Source: Brevibacillus brevis
GTDB taxonomy: Bacteria; Bacillota; Bacilli; Brevibacillales; Brevibacillaceae
Direction: 5' to 3'
DNA: 64,000 nucleotides
Assembly (NCBI RefSeq): GCF_900637055.1
Contig: NZ_LR134338.1
Span: forward strand, 3,916,001 to 3,980,000
The position numbers and the translations under genes were made by a program. Below, piece by piece: positions 17,998 through 26,140 of this stretch. The notes below the pieces were generated by a model that saw nothing but the letters and a program-made list of their open reading frames with translations, had not been told where the DNA came from and made no database searches. Each line of letters starts with the position of its first letter. The stretch's first letter is position 1.

Positions 17998-18294
17998 TCA
18001 TTCATTCTTGAATGACAATCCCTTTTCGTTTAATGCTGTCCGAAGTTTCGGCATAGATGCTGGCCCCATCCCATGAAATTTCAGGATCTCTTTTTCGCTG
18101 TAACTAGCGAGGTGTTCCAAGGAAGTGATGCCATTGTGTTCCAATGCCCTTCTTGCTGGTGCCGAGAGCAGAGAAAGAAATCCCATATCCGGTTTGCGTT
18201 CTTGCTCACAGATTGGGCAAGTCGGACAATCACTACTTTTCATGTATGAATGACCATTCGCGCAAGTTCTTACCGTTTTTTTGGAAGTTGTCAT
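17998..18294 (-). CDS. RNA polymerase alpha-CTD-like helix-hairpin-helix protein with zinc ribbon
   Basis: A 98-residue protein in two parts. Residues about 11-29 hold a zinc-ribbon-like cysteine set (CANGHSYMKSSDCPTCPIC). Residues about 38-95 match the C-terminal domain of RNA polymerase alpha (LLSAPARRALEHNGITSLEHLASYSEKEILKFHGMGPASMPKLRTAL), the helix-hairpin-helix module that binds UP-element DNA and activators. Free-standing alpha-CTD proteins occur in Bacillales; their function is unknown to me. AAAGGA precedes the ATG. It lies 14 bases downstream of the aldo/keto reductase gene and is probably co-transcribed with it. Confidence 0.82.
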   Translation of the reverse strand: MTTSKKTVRTCANGHSYMKSSDCPTCPICEQERKPDMGFLSLLSAPARRALEHNGITSLEHLASYSEKEILKFHGMGPASMPKLRTALNEKGLSFKNE

Positions 18295-18308
18295 AGCACG
18301 ATTCCTTT

Positions 18309-19229
18309 TTATTTCGACGTCGCTTGTGGATGCTCATCGCTCACATAGTCAGCTGCTTTGGCATTCGCCTCTACCTGCGCTGGGCTCTTGCTGCCTGGGA
18401 TCACGGTAGTGACAGCCGGATGCTTGAGGCACCACGCCAATGCCCACTGCGCCATATCCATACCTTCTGGAACTTCATTTTTCTTGATTTCTTCTACTTG
18501 GAGCAGCAGCTTGTTGACATGCTCCTGATCGTGTCGATGCCGCACATCGTTGCCACCAAATACAGACCCTGGCTTATACTTTCCGCTCAAATAACCACTC
18601 GCCAACGGAACGCGAGCCAACACACCCAGGTCTTGCTGCTGGCAGGAAGCAAAAACACCTTCTTCCGGCTTTTGATCCAGACGATTGTACACCACTTGGA
18701 TTGCCTTTGCATTCACCGAGGTAGCGGCAGATGTTTGATGCATGTTGTCATTTTTCGCAATCGAGAGGCCGAGATGACGGATCGTTCCTGCCTGCACCTG
18801 TTTGTCGAGGTAGGTCCACAAGTCATCATTGTCAAAAGCCTCGTCTGGTCCCGAGTGGAATTGGTACAAGTCAATATAGTCGGTCTGCAAGGCTTGCAGC
18901 GATTTTTCCAATTGTTGCTGAACTTCAGCTGCTCCGTAATGATTGGTTCGCGAAAATTTGTCATGAAAATGATGTCCGAATTTCGTCGCCACAATCCAGT
19001 CTTCGCGGCGGTTTTTTTTCAAATATCCCCCGATAAGCTGTTCAGACAGATGATCTCCGTAGCATTCTGCTGTATCAATCAAGTTGATGCCGAGATCTTT
19101 TGCTTTGTCGAGAATCTGGTCAACAGCTTCTTGGGAGAAATCCATTCCCCACTCCCCGCCAAATTGCCAGGTACCTACACCGATTACGGATACGTTCAGG
19201 TCGGTTTTTCCTAATCTGCGGTACTTCAT
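18309..19229 (-). CDS. Aldo/keto reductase
   Basis: A 306-residue NADPH-dependent oxidoreductase with a TIM-barrel fold. The catalytic tetrad is visible: Asp and Tyr in LIDTAECYGDHLSE, Lys in VATKFGHHFHD, and His in LYQFHSGPD. The cofactor loop is TVIPGSKSPAQVEANAKA. The ATG at 19229 (MKYRRLGKTDLNVS) is preceded by AGGAGG; six more upstream codons are open but lack such a site. It resembles the stress-type reductases (YhdN/IolS-like) that reduce small aldehydes; the real substrate is unknown. Confidence 0.9.
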   Translation of the reverse strand: MKYRRLGKTDLNVSVIGVGTWQFGGEWGMDFSQEAVDQILDKAKDLGINLIDTAECYGDHLSEQLIGGYLKKNRREDWIVATKFGHHFHDKFSRTNHYGAAEVQQQLEKSLQALQTDYIDLYQFHSGPDEAFDNDDLWTYLDKQVQAGTIRHLGLSIAKNDNMHQTSAATSVNAKAIQVVYNRLDQKPEEGVFASCQQQDLGVLARVPLASGYLSGKYKPGSVFGGNDVRHRHDQEHVNKLLLQVEEIKKNEVPEGMDMAQWALAWCLKHPAVTTVIPGSKSPAQVEANAKAADYVSDEHPQATSK

Positions 19230-19305
19230 TGCCCGATTCCTCCTCATTATGGATAAACGAGAATCCCCTGAACGAATGTTCGCTCAGGGTGAAGACTAAA
19301 AAAAA

Positions 19306-19815
19306 TTATATGTTTTTCTCGATGTTCAATTGGCTCACAAAATCTTGCAGATTCCCTTTTCGTTCCTTGCGCATTTTCTTGCGCTCTTCCGCAGTGGCCA
19401 TCAATCTCTCTTCTTCCTCTGTTTCAGGGGCAATGGCTGGCACCTCAGTCGGGTTCCCTTCCTCATCCAGGGCAACAAAGGTGAGAAAAGATGTCGCGGT
19501 CAAAATGCGCTTGCCAGTCTGGAGATTTTCCGAGATAACTTTTACGAAAACCTCCATAGACGTTCTGCCTGTTGACGAAACATACGCTTCCAGGCAGATG
19601 GAATGTCCCATTTTCACGGGAGCAAGAAAGTCAATCGAGTCAATCGATGCTGTCACAACAGGGCGACGCGAATGTCGCATCGCAACGATTGCAGCTACCT
19701 CATCTATATAAGCCATCATCGTACCACCAAAAATAGTCCCATGGTAATTCGTATCAGATGGCTGAACCAGTGATGCCTGAATTGTACGAGATTCTTGAGT
19801 TGTCTTGACGTTCAT
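19306..19815 (-). CDS. Hotdog-fold acyl-CoA thioesterase
   Basis: A 169-residue cytosolic thioesterase of the YciA/YkhA type that hydrolyses acyl-CoA to free acid and CoA. The hotdog helix and active-site segment is NYHGTIFGGTMMAYIDEVAAIVA, with the second strand block ASIDSIDFLAPVKMGHSICLEAYV. A charged C-terminal tail (EEEERLMATAEERKKMRKERKGN) extends beyond the fold. AAAGGAG lies upstream of the ATG. It is probably its own transcription unit. Confidence 0.9.
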   Translation of the reverse strand: MNVKTTQESRTIQASLVQPSDTNYHGTIFGGTMMAYIDEVAAIVAMRHSRRPVVTASIDSIDFLAPVKMGHSICLEAYVSSTGRTSMEVFVKVISENLQTGKRILTATSFLTFVALDEEGNPTEVPAIAPETEEEERLMATAEERKKMRKERKGNLQDFVSQLNIEKNI

Positions 19816-19871
19816 CGCTGTTGCTCCTTTATCAATCTACTTGATGCATACATCATCATATCACAAGGCAT

Positions 19872-20636
19872 TCAACGTTCCAATTGATAGCTGCTCGCAA
19901 GCATGCCTTCTATTCTCTCTGCCTCTTCTTGCAAAATGTAACGTAACAAAGGGAGATTCCACTCATAGGCTGGGCGATAGCCGTCTAAAGCAAACAGCTT
20001 GTCATCTATGTGCGTGGCAAGCTCTCGGCGAGCCGGGCTGGCACAGTAAAACTGCTCCAAATAATCCGTACCCCATCTGGAAAAGGACGACGTTTCATTG
20101 GTAACTGCCGTTAACAGAATCCCCTCCCCTGTATCAATCAAATCAATTGGATACAGTTGACAGCTAAATGGCTTGAGAGGCTCAACTTCACGACCAGCCT
20201 GCTCGGCATAAGCATGGATCGCACAGCCGTAACGCCCATTGTTTTCTTGATAAAAAAGACAATTGCCATGCCGCATGCGAATGGTTCCTGGACGCTCATT
20301 GCGATCCCATACCCCATGCGTAAGCCAATGATTGCGTTCGGACTCATCCTGAAGTCCAGCAGAGATAGAGGGGATTTCCCCCTCCATGATCGGAATCTGC
20401 CATTCTTCTACAGCGTACGGTTGTCCACCCTCACAGCAGGTCTCGCGATGGACCGTCCTGCAATTCCAACAGTCCAAGTGAAACAAAGCGTGGAGGGCTG
20501 TTACATCAACCAAATATTGTCCTGCTCTCACCAAGGAATGCTTGTTTTTCTTTATATATTTTTCGCAGTGGTACGCCTCTTTATCAGACATGGAATCGGG
20601 CGTACCTACATAACGAAAAGCTCGCTTCGTTTTCAT
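19872..20636 (-). CDS. Cysteine-cluster protein (DUF3109/YkgJ-like)
   Basis: A 254-residue protein rich in conserved cysteines: DCWNCRTVHRETCCEGG, HGNCLFY, YGCAIH and FSCQLYPID. These probably ligate zinc or an iron-sulfur cluster, as proposed for YkgJ/DUF3109-type proteins. The function is unknown. Its ATG overlaps the stop codon of the upstream 106-codon gene by four bases, so the two are translationally coupled and may work together. Confidence 0.8.
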   Translation of the reverse strand: MKTKRAFRYVGTPDSMSDKEAYHCEKYIKKNKHSLVRAGQYLVDVTALHALFHLDCWNCRTVHRETCCEGGQPYAVEEWQIPIMEGEIPSISAGLQDESERNHWLTHGVWDRNERPGTIRMRHGNCLFYQENNGRYGCAIHAYAEQAGREVEPLKPFSCQLYPIDLIDTGEGILLTAVTNETSSFSRWGTDYLEQFYCASPARRELATHIDDKLFALDGYRPAYEWNLPLLRYILQEEAERIEGMLASSYQLER

Positions 20637-20953
20637 TTTTGCAAAACAATCTCCGCTTCTGTTCCAAAAATGCGCAAATGGCCTTCCTCATAGCTAGCCA
20701 AATCTACTTCATCACCCGGAATCTCCATCAGGATTTCCATTTCTTCGCCCTGTTCTGTCGTAAACACGAGCAGGAGATCTTTTTCCTCAAATTCATTGTC
20801 AGTCAGCTTGGTTTCGAGGAGTTGAGCTTGAAACTGTGTTACCTCTTCCTCTTCTTCACTCTCGGTATCCCATTGGGTAAAAGTCACGGAAGTCTTTTGA
20901 TTTTTATACTCCGCCAACAGTTGAATCAATTGCTCGTGTTGTTGAATGTCCAT
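20633..20953 (-). CDS. Small acidic protein of unknown function
   Basis: A 106-residue, strongly acidic protein (DTESEEEEEVTQFQ; EFEEKDLLLVFTTEQGEEMEILMEIPGDEVDLASYEEG). It has no signal peptide, membrane helix or cysteine. The C-terminal half looks beta-rich. AGGGATTACAAG lies before its ATG. It overlaps the downstream cysteine-cluster gene by ATGA, so the pair is one operon. I do not recognise the family; the pairing is the only clue to function. Confidence 0.72.
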   Translation of the reverse strand: MDIQQHEQLIQLLAEYKNQKTSVTFTQWDTESEEEEEVTQFQAQLLETKLTDNEFEEKDLLLVFTTEQGEEMEILMEIPGDEVDLASYEEGHLRIFGTEAEIVLQK

Positions 20954-21007
20954 CTTGTAATCCCTCCGAAATGGTTCATACTGCCCATCATAACAAAGTA
21001 GCTCTTA

Positions 21008-21046
21008 AAAAGCCAAAAAGAAATACCGCTTCGCTGTGGAAGCGGC
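21008..21046 (-). terminator. Terminator of the pterin-dehydratase-like gene
   Basis: On the minus strand CCGCTT and AAGCGG form a short GC-rich stem, followed by TATTTCTTTTTGG, about 20 bases past the stop codon at 21064. Confidence 0.65.
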
Positions 21047-21063
21047 TCTTTCTCTTCTGCCTG

Positions 21064-21348
21064 TTAGCTCACTTTGCTGATGGTCTGGGCTAACGCAAAA
21101 TCTTTGCCAGTTAAACCTTTTGCCTCGCGGGTGGCTAACGTAAATGTGACCGTTCCCCCTGCCAAATGAATTTCCACGTGCTGATTGTCATGCTCAAGCA
21201 TCTCTGCCACCCGGTTGACGAAACTGATCGCAGTGGAAAAGTCACGACAGTGGTACGTGCGTGATAGTGCCATTCGGTCTTCTACCAGCTTCCAGCCAGG
21301 TACCTTGCTCAGATACAATTTGACCTGTTCCAAAGACAGCTTGCTCAT
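21064..21348 (-). CDS. Pterin-4a-carbinolamine dehydratase-like protein (degenerate active site)
   Basis: A 94-residue protein with the PCD/DCoH fold: PGWKLVEDRMALSRTYHCRDFSTAISFVNRVAEMLE at the N-terminus and VTFTLATREAKGLTGKDFALAQTI at the C-terminus. In active enzymes this region holds a His-His-Pro and a later His/Trp in front of the AKGL/CAGL segment. Here the corresponding residues read NQHVEI and ATREAKGL, so the first His, the Pro and the later His/Trp appear to be lost. No phenylalanine hydroxylase gene is adjacent. The ATG at 21348 with AGGGGGC upstream is preferred over an open extension of 25 codons. Confidence 0.78.
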   Translation of the reverse strand: MSKLSLEQVKLYLSKVPGWKLVEDRMALSRTYHCRDFSTAISFVNRVAEMLEHDNQHVEIHLAGGTVTFTLATREAKGLTGKDFALAQTISKVS

Positions 21349-21424
21349 TGTAGCAATGCCCCCTTTTACCCGATGAACGGTTGTTACACCATCATATTCA
21401 CGAGACGTACAGGTTATCCGCACC

Positions 21425-22162
21425 CTATTGCTTCACGGCATAAAAAATCATTCGAGGTGATTCATGGGCCACATATTCGTCAAACTGATAATTTCCAAAT
21501 ACTTGAATTTGTTCGAATCCCGCCTCTGCAAGCATCGCCATCATTTGCTGAGCAGAAAACAAGCGAACCTGCTCCATATACTCACGCGGTTCGTTCGATG
21601 ACTCGTCAGAAATCAGTATCCGCTTTTTCACAAATCCATCCTGGATCCAGCGTTCTTCTTTAATCAACAGCCCACTGACTTCCTTCGTAGAGTGCGGCAC
21701 GAGATTATCGATAACGTACGCTGCATTTAAAAAATCGATGACCACTTCACCTTTTGTTTTGAGCGCTTGTGCCATGTTACGAATAACGTTAGCATTTTCT
21801 TCATCGGTGGAGAAATAACCAAAGCTGGTAAACAAATTCACCACGATATCAAATTCTTCGTGAAACGGAATGTCGCGCATGTCACAGCGGGCAAAACTTA
21901 GCTGTGGATAGGTGTTTTGTTCCTCAGCCAACTGTAAGAGAACAGGCGACAAATCCACACCAACTACTTCATACCCCCGGCGAGCCAGCGCACGCGAATG
22001 ACGCCCGCTCCCGCAGCAAAGATCAAGTACGCGTCCTGTGTCCTTTACCGGCAATCTTTCCAACAGATTAGCGATCTCTCCATCTGCTGCCGAATCGTCC
22101 CTATGACGATACACAAGCACATAATCTTCGCGAAAGCTGCGTTCAAACCATTCTTCTGCCAT
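21425..22162 (-). CDS. Class I SAM-dependent methyltransferase
   Basis: A 245-residue Rossmann-fold methyltransferase. Motif I is VLDLCCGSGRHSRAL, motif II VVGVDLSPVLLQLAEE, then ARCDMRDIPF and the post-motif VVNLFTSFGYFS. The YVIDNLVPH and RLFSAQQMMAMLAEAGFEQIQVFG segments are typical of the methyltransferase-25 group. The substrate is unknown. AAAGGGGC precedes the ATG. The gene is tail-adjacent (76 bases) to the PCD-like gene and may be co-transcribed with it. Confidence 0.88.
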   Translation of the reverse strand: MAEEWFERSFREDYVLVYRHRDDSAADGEIANLLERLPVKDTGRVLDLCCGSGRHSRALARRGYEVVGVDLSPVLLQLAEEQNTYPQLSFARCDMRDIPFHEEFDIVVNLFTSFGYFSTDEENANVIRNMAQALKTKGEVVIDFLNAAYVIDNLVPHSTKEVSGLLIKEERWIQDGFVKKRILISDESSNEPREYMEQVRLFSAQQMMAMLAEAGFEQIQVFGNYQFDEYVAHESPRMIFYAVKQ

Positions 22163-22276
22163 GTCTGAGCCCCTTTAATTCCAAGATGTTCTTATTATAC
22201 CACAGCGGGGTTTATCCGGAGCCGATTTGCATGTGGCAAAGTGTAGGGAAGCTTTGTTGTAAAATAGAGAAAGCAC

Positions 22277-22306
22277 TTTACATACATACTGTATGTATGT
22301 TAAATT
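22277..22306 (+). promoter_or_regulatory. Promoter of the VOC-TetR operon with a palindromic operator
   Basis: TTTACA (22277-22282), an 18-base spacer, then TAAATT (22301-22306). A perfect 10-1-10 palindrome, ACATACATAC-T-GTATGTATGT (22280-22300), covers the end of the -35 box and the whole spacer. This is the expected geometry for repression by the TetR protein encoded in the same operon. Confidence 0.8.
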
Positions 22307-22340
22307 AACCTCATCCAATCGTGAGGGAGAGAGATCCATA

Positions 22341-22781
22341 ATGAAAGTGAACAGCTTTTATCCTGTTATCTTGACAGAACAAGTTGAGGCTAGCTCGAAG
22401 TTTTATCAACAGCACTTTGGATTTGAAATGGTTTTCGAAGCAGACTGGTATGTGAGCCTGCAAAATCAGAGCAGCACTCCGCCATTTGAGCTAGCCATCT
22501 TGGCTCCTTCTCACAACACGATTCCTCAAGGGTTCCGAAAGCCCGTAGATGGCGGTCTTATCCTTAATTTCGAAGTCGATGATGTTGACGCTGAATACGA
22601 GAGACTTATTGTGAAAGCAGGTCTTCCTCTCCATCTCGACATTAGAGACGAGGATTTCGGTCAGCGGCATTTTATTACATCCGATCCGAATGGCATTTTG
22701 CTTGATATCATAAAGGTAATCCCGCCTACTGAAGCATTTGCTGACAGTTATGTTGATCCTGTTTCATCTGGCATGAAATAA
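22341..22781 (+). CDS. VOC (glyoxalase/bleomycin resistance) family protein
   Basis: A 146-residue protein with two beta-alpha-beta-beta-beta modules of the vicinal oxygen chelate fold: [30 protein letters not shown] and then [31 protein letters not shown]. The family includes glyoxalases, dioxygenases and antibiotic-binding proteins. The ATG at 22341 follows GAGGGAGAGAG. The TetR gene lies 18 bases downstream in the same transcript, and the promoter carries a palindromic operator. Likely role: detoxification or sequestration of the compound the TetR protein senses. Confidence 0.85.
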   Translation: MKVNSFYPVILTEQVEASSKFYQQHFGFEMVFEADWYVSLQNQSSTPPFELAILAPSHNTIPQGFRKPVDGGLILNFEVDDVDAEYERLIVKAGLPLHLDIRDEDFGQRHFITSDPNGILLDIIKVIPPTEAFADSYVDPVSSGMK

Positions 22782-22799
22782 GTAAGGAGATCGTACAAC

Positions 22800-23390
22800 A
22801 TGAAGATGTCCAAAGCAGAGCAAAAACAGCAGACGATACAAAAACTGATCGAAGTGGCAAGAGAGATGTTCTCCAGACAAGGCTACGCGGATGCCGCCAT
22901 GGAAGACATCGTGAAACAAGCCGGGGTGACCCGTGGCGCACTGTACCATAACTTTGGGAGCAAAGAAGGATTATTTCAGGCAGTACTGGCTTCTGTCCAA
23001 CAAGAAATCGGAGAGCGCGTAGAAGCTGAAGCTGCGAAAAGTGATGATCCTTGGCAACAATTGATCTTGGGTTGCTTGGCCTTTGTCTCCTCGGCCGTCG
23101 AACATCGCAACAAGCGGATATTGCTTATCGATGGCCCTTCTGTCATCGGGTGGGAAACGTGGCGACGAATGGACGAGGAAAACTCCATGCGGCATCTCAA
23201 GGAGCAGCTTCAAACGATGCAGGAGCAAGGGTGCCTACGACCCGTTTCCATCGATGCTCTGACGCATTTGCTGTCTGGTGCGATGAATGAAGCGGTGCTA
23301 TGGATTTCGGAGACGCCTGATCATGAGAAGTCGCTTGAGGAAATTTCAGCAGCGATGACCCTTCTCTTGGAAGGATATCGCGCAAAATAA
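22800..23390 (+). CDS. TetR-family transcriptional regulator
   Basis: A 196-residue repressor. The N-terminal helix-turn-helix is AREMFSRQGYADAAMEDIVKQAGVTRGALYHNFGSKEGLFQAVL. The C-terminal ligand domain contains LLIDGPSVIGWETWRRMDEENS, typical of the TetR C-terminal group seen in drug- and stress-responsive regulators. AAGGAG lies ten bases before the ATG at 22800. It almost certainly binds the palindrome at 22280-22300 and so controls its own operon with the VOC gene. Confidence 0.9.
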   Translation: MKMSKAEQKQQTIQKLIEVAREMFSRQGYADAAMEDIVKQAGVTRGALYHNFGSKEGLFQAVLASVQQEIGERVEAEAAKSDDPWQQLILGCLAFVSSAVEHRNKRILLIDGPSVIGWETWRRMDEENSMRHLKEQLQTMQEQGCLRPVSIDALTHLLSGAMNEAVLWISETPDHEKSLEEISAAMTLLLEGYRAK

Positions 23391-23393
23391 AAG

Positions 23394-23445
23394 CAAAGCA
23401 CCCCTGCTTCCGCCTCTTACCGGCAAAATGCAGGGGTGCTTTTTT
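23394..23445 (+). terminator. Terminator of the VOC-TetR operon
   Basis: AAGCACCCCTGC and GCAGGGGTGCTT arms with a 22-base loop, followed by TTTTTT. Confidence 0.85.
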
Positions 23446-23462
23446 GTCATTGCAAAGGGTTT

Positions 23463-24155
23463 TTATGATGAAAAGCGGGTAGCTCGTCCAATCCGAATTT
23501 TTTCAGCAGCCCGAGCAATAATGCTCTCTACCGAAGATGGGTCCTCCACAACATCGTATTCGTTGATATTGACTCTCAAAATCGGACAGGAAGTAAAGGA
23601 GGCAATCCAGCTATCATAGCGGCCAAACAAATCCTGCCAGTAATCCACCGGCGTTTGTTGCTCCATCGGACGCCCGCGCTCTTTTACGCGGCCAATAATA
23701 TCATCGAAGCTTCCCTCTAAATAGATTAAAATATCCGGGTGCGGGAAGTAAGGCGTCATAACCATCGCTTCAAAAAGTTCTGTATAAGTGCGGTAATCTT
23801 CTTCTGTCATGTTGCCTTGCTCGTACAGCATGCGGGCAAAAATCCCGGTATCCTCATAGATGGAGCGATCTTGAACAAAACCGCCGCCATAATCAAACAT
23901 CCGTTTTTGTTCCTTAAAGCGTTCTGCCAAAAAGAAAATTTGCAAATGGAAGCCCCAACGCGATAAATCGTTATAGTAACGGCCCAAATACGGGTTATTG
24001 TCAACCTTTTCTACGGACACACGAAATCCGAGCTGATCTGCCAAGGCATGTGTAAAGGTGGATTTTCCTACCCCTACTGTCCCCCCGATCGTAATCACTG
24101 CGTTGTTTGGTATCCCGTATTTTTCACGAAGCGTGCTGCTTTGAAACCTCGACAT
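23463..24155 (-). CDS. dck: Deoxyadenosine/deoxycytidine kinase
   Basis: A 230-residue nucleoside-salvage kinase that phosphorylates dA and dC. The P-loop is GGTVGVGKST (about residues 24-33). The family landmarks EKVDNNPYLGRYY, LQIFFLAERFKEQKRM, QDRSIYEDTGIFA (DRS motif), FEAMVMTPYFPHPDILIYLEG and the lid GRVKERGRPME are all present. The order and match follow Bacillus subtilis Dck rather than Dgk. AAGGAG precedes the ATG. It is transcribed directly behind the dgk gene with a 42-base gap. Confidence 0.93.
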   Translation of the reverse strand: MSRFQSSTLREKYGIPNNAVITIGGTVGVGKSTFTHALADQLGFRVSVEKVDNNPYLGRYYNDLSRWGFHLQIFFLAERFKEQKRMFDYGGGFVQDRSIYEDTGIFARMLYEQGNMTEEDYRTYTELFEAMVMTPYFPHPDILIYLEGSFDDIIGRVKERGRPMEQQTPVDYWQDLFGRYDSWIASFTSCPILRVNINEYDVVEDPSSVESIIARAAEKIRIGRATRFSS

Positions 24156-24197
24156 GTACGCAACTCCTTATCCCCATGCTTACTTTTCCTTCGTTCC

Positions 24198-24839
24198 CTA
24201 TCCTTCTTGTCCCATCACCTCTTGAATTCGTGGCACAATTCGATCCAGTACAACCTTCAAATCTTCTGGTCTATGTACGAAATCCAAATCGTCACAATCG
24301 AATTTGATGACAGGCGTATCCGGATGATGCTTTTCAAACGCTTCCATAAACTCGTTGTAGTCAGCAATCAGGTTCTCCATATAGGTGACATCCATACTAC
24401 GCTCCATTTCACGATCTCGCATCGCAATCCGCTTCATCACGGTCTCAATCGAAGCTGTCATGTAGATCACCAAATGGGCCTGAGGCAAATCCTCTGTCAG
24501 GATATCATAAATTTTGAGGTACTTTGGCAGGTTATCACCTTGTAACGTCCGTTTGGCAAAAATCGTATTTTTGAAAATATTGTAATCAGAAACAACGGAA
24601 ATACCTTGATTCAGGAACTGTGAATGTATATCCTGCAACTGCTTGTAACGATTGCAGAGGAAAAACATCTCGAGCTGAAAGCTCCATTCGGCAATATTTT
24701 CATAAAATTTGCCTAGGAACGGGTTTTCGTAGACGATTTCTTCCAGTAGCTGCAAGTTGCATGCACGGCTTAGTTCCCGCGATAAAGAGGTTTTCCCAAT
24801 ACCGATAGGTCCCTCAACGGTAATCAATATGGACTTCAT
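24198..24839 (-). CDS. dgk: Deoxyguanosine kinase
   Basis: A 213-residue deoxynucleoside kinase of the dGuo type. P-loop VEGPIGIGKTSL, EEIVYENPFLGKFYENIAEWSFQLEMFFLCNRYKQL, the VVSDYNIFKNTIFA segment (SDY replaces the DRS of Dck), and LTEDLPQAHLVIYMTASIETVMKRI match the Dgk branch. The frame is open 89 codons further upstream, but homology begins at MKSILITVEGPIG and GAAAGGA lies twelve bases before that ATG. It pairs with dck, as in other Bacillales, to salvage all purine deoxynucleosides plus dC. Confidence 0.93.
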   Translation of the reverse strand: MKSILITVEGPIGIGKTSLSRELSRACNLQLLEEIVYENPFLGKFYENIAEWSFQLEMFFLCNRYKQLQDIHSQFLNQGISVVSDYNIFKNTIFAKRTLQGDNLPKYLKIYDILTEDLPQAHLVIYMTASIETVMKRIAMRDREMERSMDVTYMENLIADYNEFMEAFEKHHPDTPVIKFDCDDLDFVHRPEDLKVVLDRIVPRIQEVMGQEG

Positions 24840-24955
24840 GTATGCTTCGATTCCTTTCAAGAAAATGAGAGCACTCCATATTCTAGCACGTATGTAAGCG
24901 TTTGTCGAAAACATTCGCATTGTGTCGTTTAGTATCATTTGGTACTCATTTTTCA

Positions 24956-24989
24956 AAAAGAAAAACTGCTCTTCATCAAGAGCAGTCTG
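24956..24989 (-). terminator. Terminator of splB
   Basis: On the minus strand ACTGCTCTT and AAGAGCAGT form a perfect stem with loop GATG, followed by TTTTCTTTTT, just after the splB stop codon. Confidence 0.9.
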
Positions 24990-24993
24990 GTAC

Positions 24994-26067
24994 TTACGTA
25001 AAATATTCCACGCGAGCTTGCGGAAACAGTCGGGCAATTTCACTTTCCAAATGGGCCTGCAACGCCTTTGCTTGGATGTCGGGATAGACATACTTGCCTT
25101 TCCCATATTTTCCCCATTTGTACTTGCGTTCTTCTTCCTTCATCTCCAGCTTCGTTTTCGGATAGCGCTGGAGGATCAAGCTTTTGGCGATCTTGGTAAA
25201 ACGGTGCTGGATCAGCTCGAACGTCAAATCCTCCATCGCTTCGGGAACCAACTGTGAACGCAGCCTTTCGAGCAAATCGGTATACCCTGCTTCCCATCCG
25301 TCAAACCAATACAAAGGCGCTAAAATAAAGCCGAGTGGATAACCGGCCTTGGCTACCTTCCCTGCGGCCTCCAGTCGCTGATGAAAGCTGGAGGTGCCTG
25401 GTTCGAAATTTTTGATGACGTAGTCGGCATTCATGCTGAAACGAAATCGGGTATGCTTGTTGTGCTTGGCATCCAGCAAGGAATCCACGTGGTGAAACTT
25501 GGTCACGAAGCGCAACCGCCCAAACTCCTGCTGGCCCATAAACTCAATTGCTCTTTTCAGATTGCCCGTAAGATGCTCAATGCTAACTGGATCGGATGTA
25601 CAGGCTGCCTCAAAACGAGTGATCTCACCTGGGCGTTCTTGGATATACTTCTCGGCCTGCGCAAGTATCTCATCTGTATTGACGTACACCCGAACATACG
25701 GCTTTGTCCCGATATTTGTGTTCAAATAGCAATAGTGACAGTGGGCAGCACATCCGGTTGCCAGTGGAATGGCATATTCTGCGGAAGGCTTGGAGGTCTC
25801 GAACTTCAATGTTTTGCGTACACCAATGACCAATGTCCGCTTCGCATTGCGATATTTCTCCACTTCCGTATCCCCAGGGATGCCACGGACCTGATTATGA
25901 CTGGTCGTCATCTGCATCGGAATCCCTTCCTTTTGAAAATGGCGATACAGCTCTTGACCAAGTGGATAATTCAGTGCATTTGGCTCGACGAAAATATAAT
26001 CTGGAACAAACAGCTTGCTGCCTTTCTGCTCCGTCTTTTCAGGTCTTTCCAAAAGGGTCGTTCCCAT
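24994..26067 (-). CDS. splB: Spore photoproduct lyase
   Basis: A 357-residue radical-SAM repair enzyme that reverses the spore photoproduct (5-thyminyl-5,6-dihydrothymine) in germinating spores. The cluster motif CX3CX2C is GCAAHCHYCYL (about residues 106-113). The conserved Cys that returns the hydrogen atom is in EAACTSDP (about residue 156). Other landmarks are FVTKFHHVDSLL, FRFSMNADYV and PLGFILAPLYWFDGW. Three ATGs are clustered; AAGGGGGG abuts the first and is best placed for the ATG at 26067. A 70-codon gene lies immediately upstream where Bacillus subtilis has splA. Confidence 0.95.
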   Translation of the reverse strand: MGTTLLERPEKTEQKGSKLFVPDYIFVEPNALNYPLGQELYRHFQKEGIPMQMTTSHNQVRGIPGDTEVEKYRNAKRTLVIGVRKTLKFETSKPSAEYAIPLATGCAAHCHYCYLNTNIGTKPYVRVYVNTDEILAQAEKYIQERPGEITRFEAACTSDPVSIEHLTGNLKRAIEFMGQQEFGRLRFVTKFHHVDSLLDAKHNKHTRFRFSMNADYVIKNFEPGTSSFHQRLEAAGKVAKAGYPLGFILAPLYWFDGWEAGYTDLLERLRSQLVPEAMEDLTFELIQHRFTKIAKSLILQRYPKTKLEMKEEERKYKWGKYGKGKYVYPDIQAKALQAHLESEIARLFPQARVEYFT

Positions 26068-26140
26068 ATCCATCATCCCCCCTTCACCTAGTATGCCCGT
26101 GCCATTCGACTGGACGTAAGGGGAAGTATGGCTGTGCCCG

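Noticed and set aside
18324..19214. Open frame of 296 codons on the plus strand
   Set aside because: Antisense to the aldo/keto reductase, which has its complete catalytic tetrad; the plus frame has no domain and no proper start.
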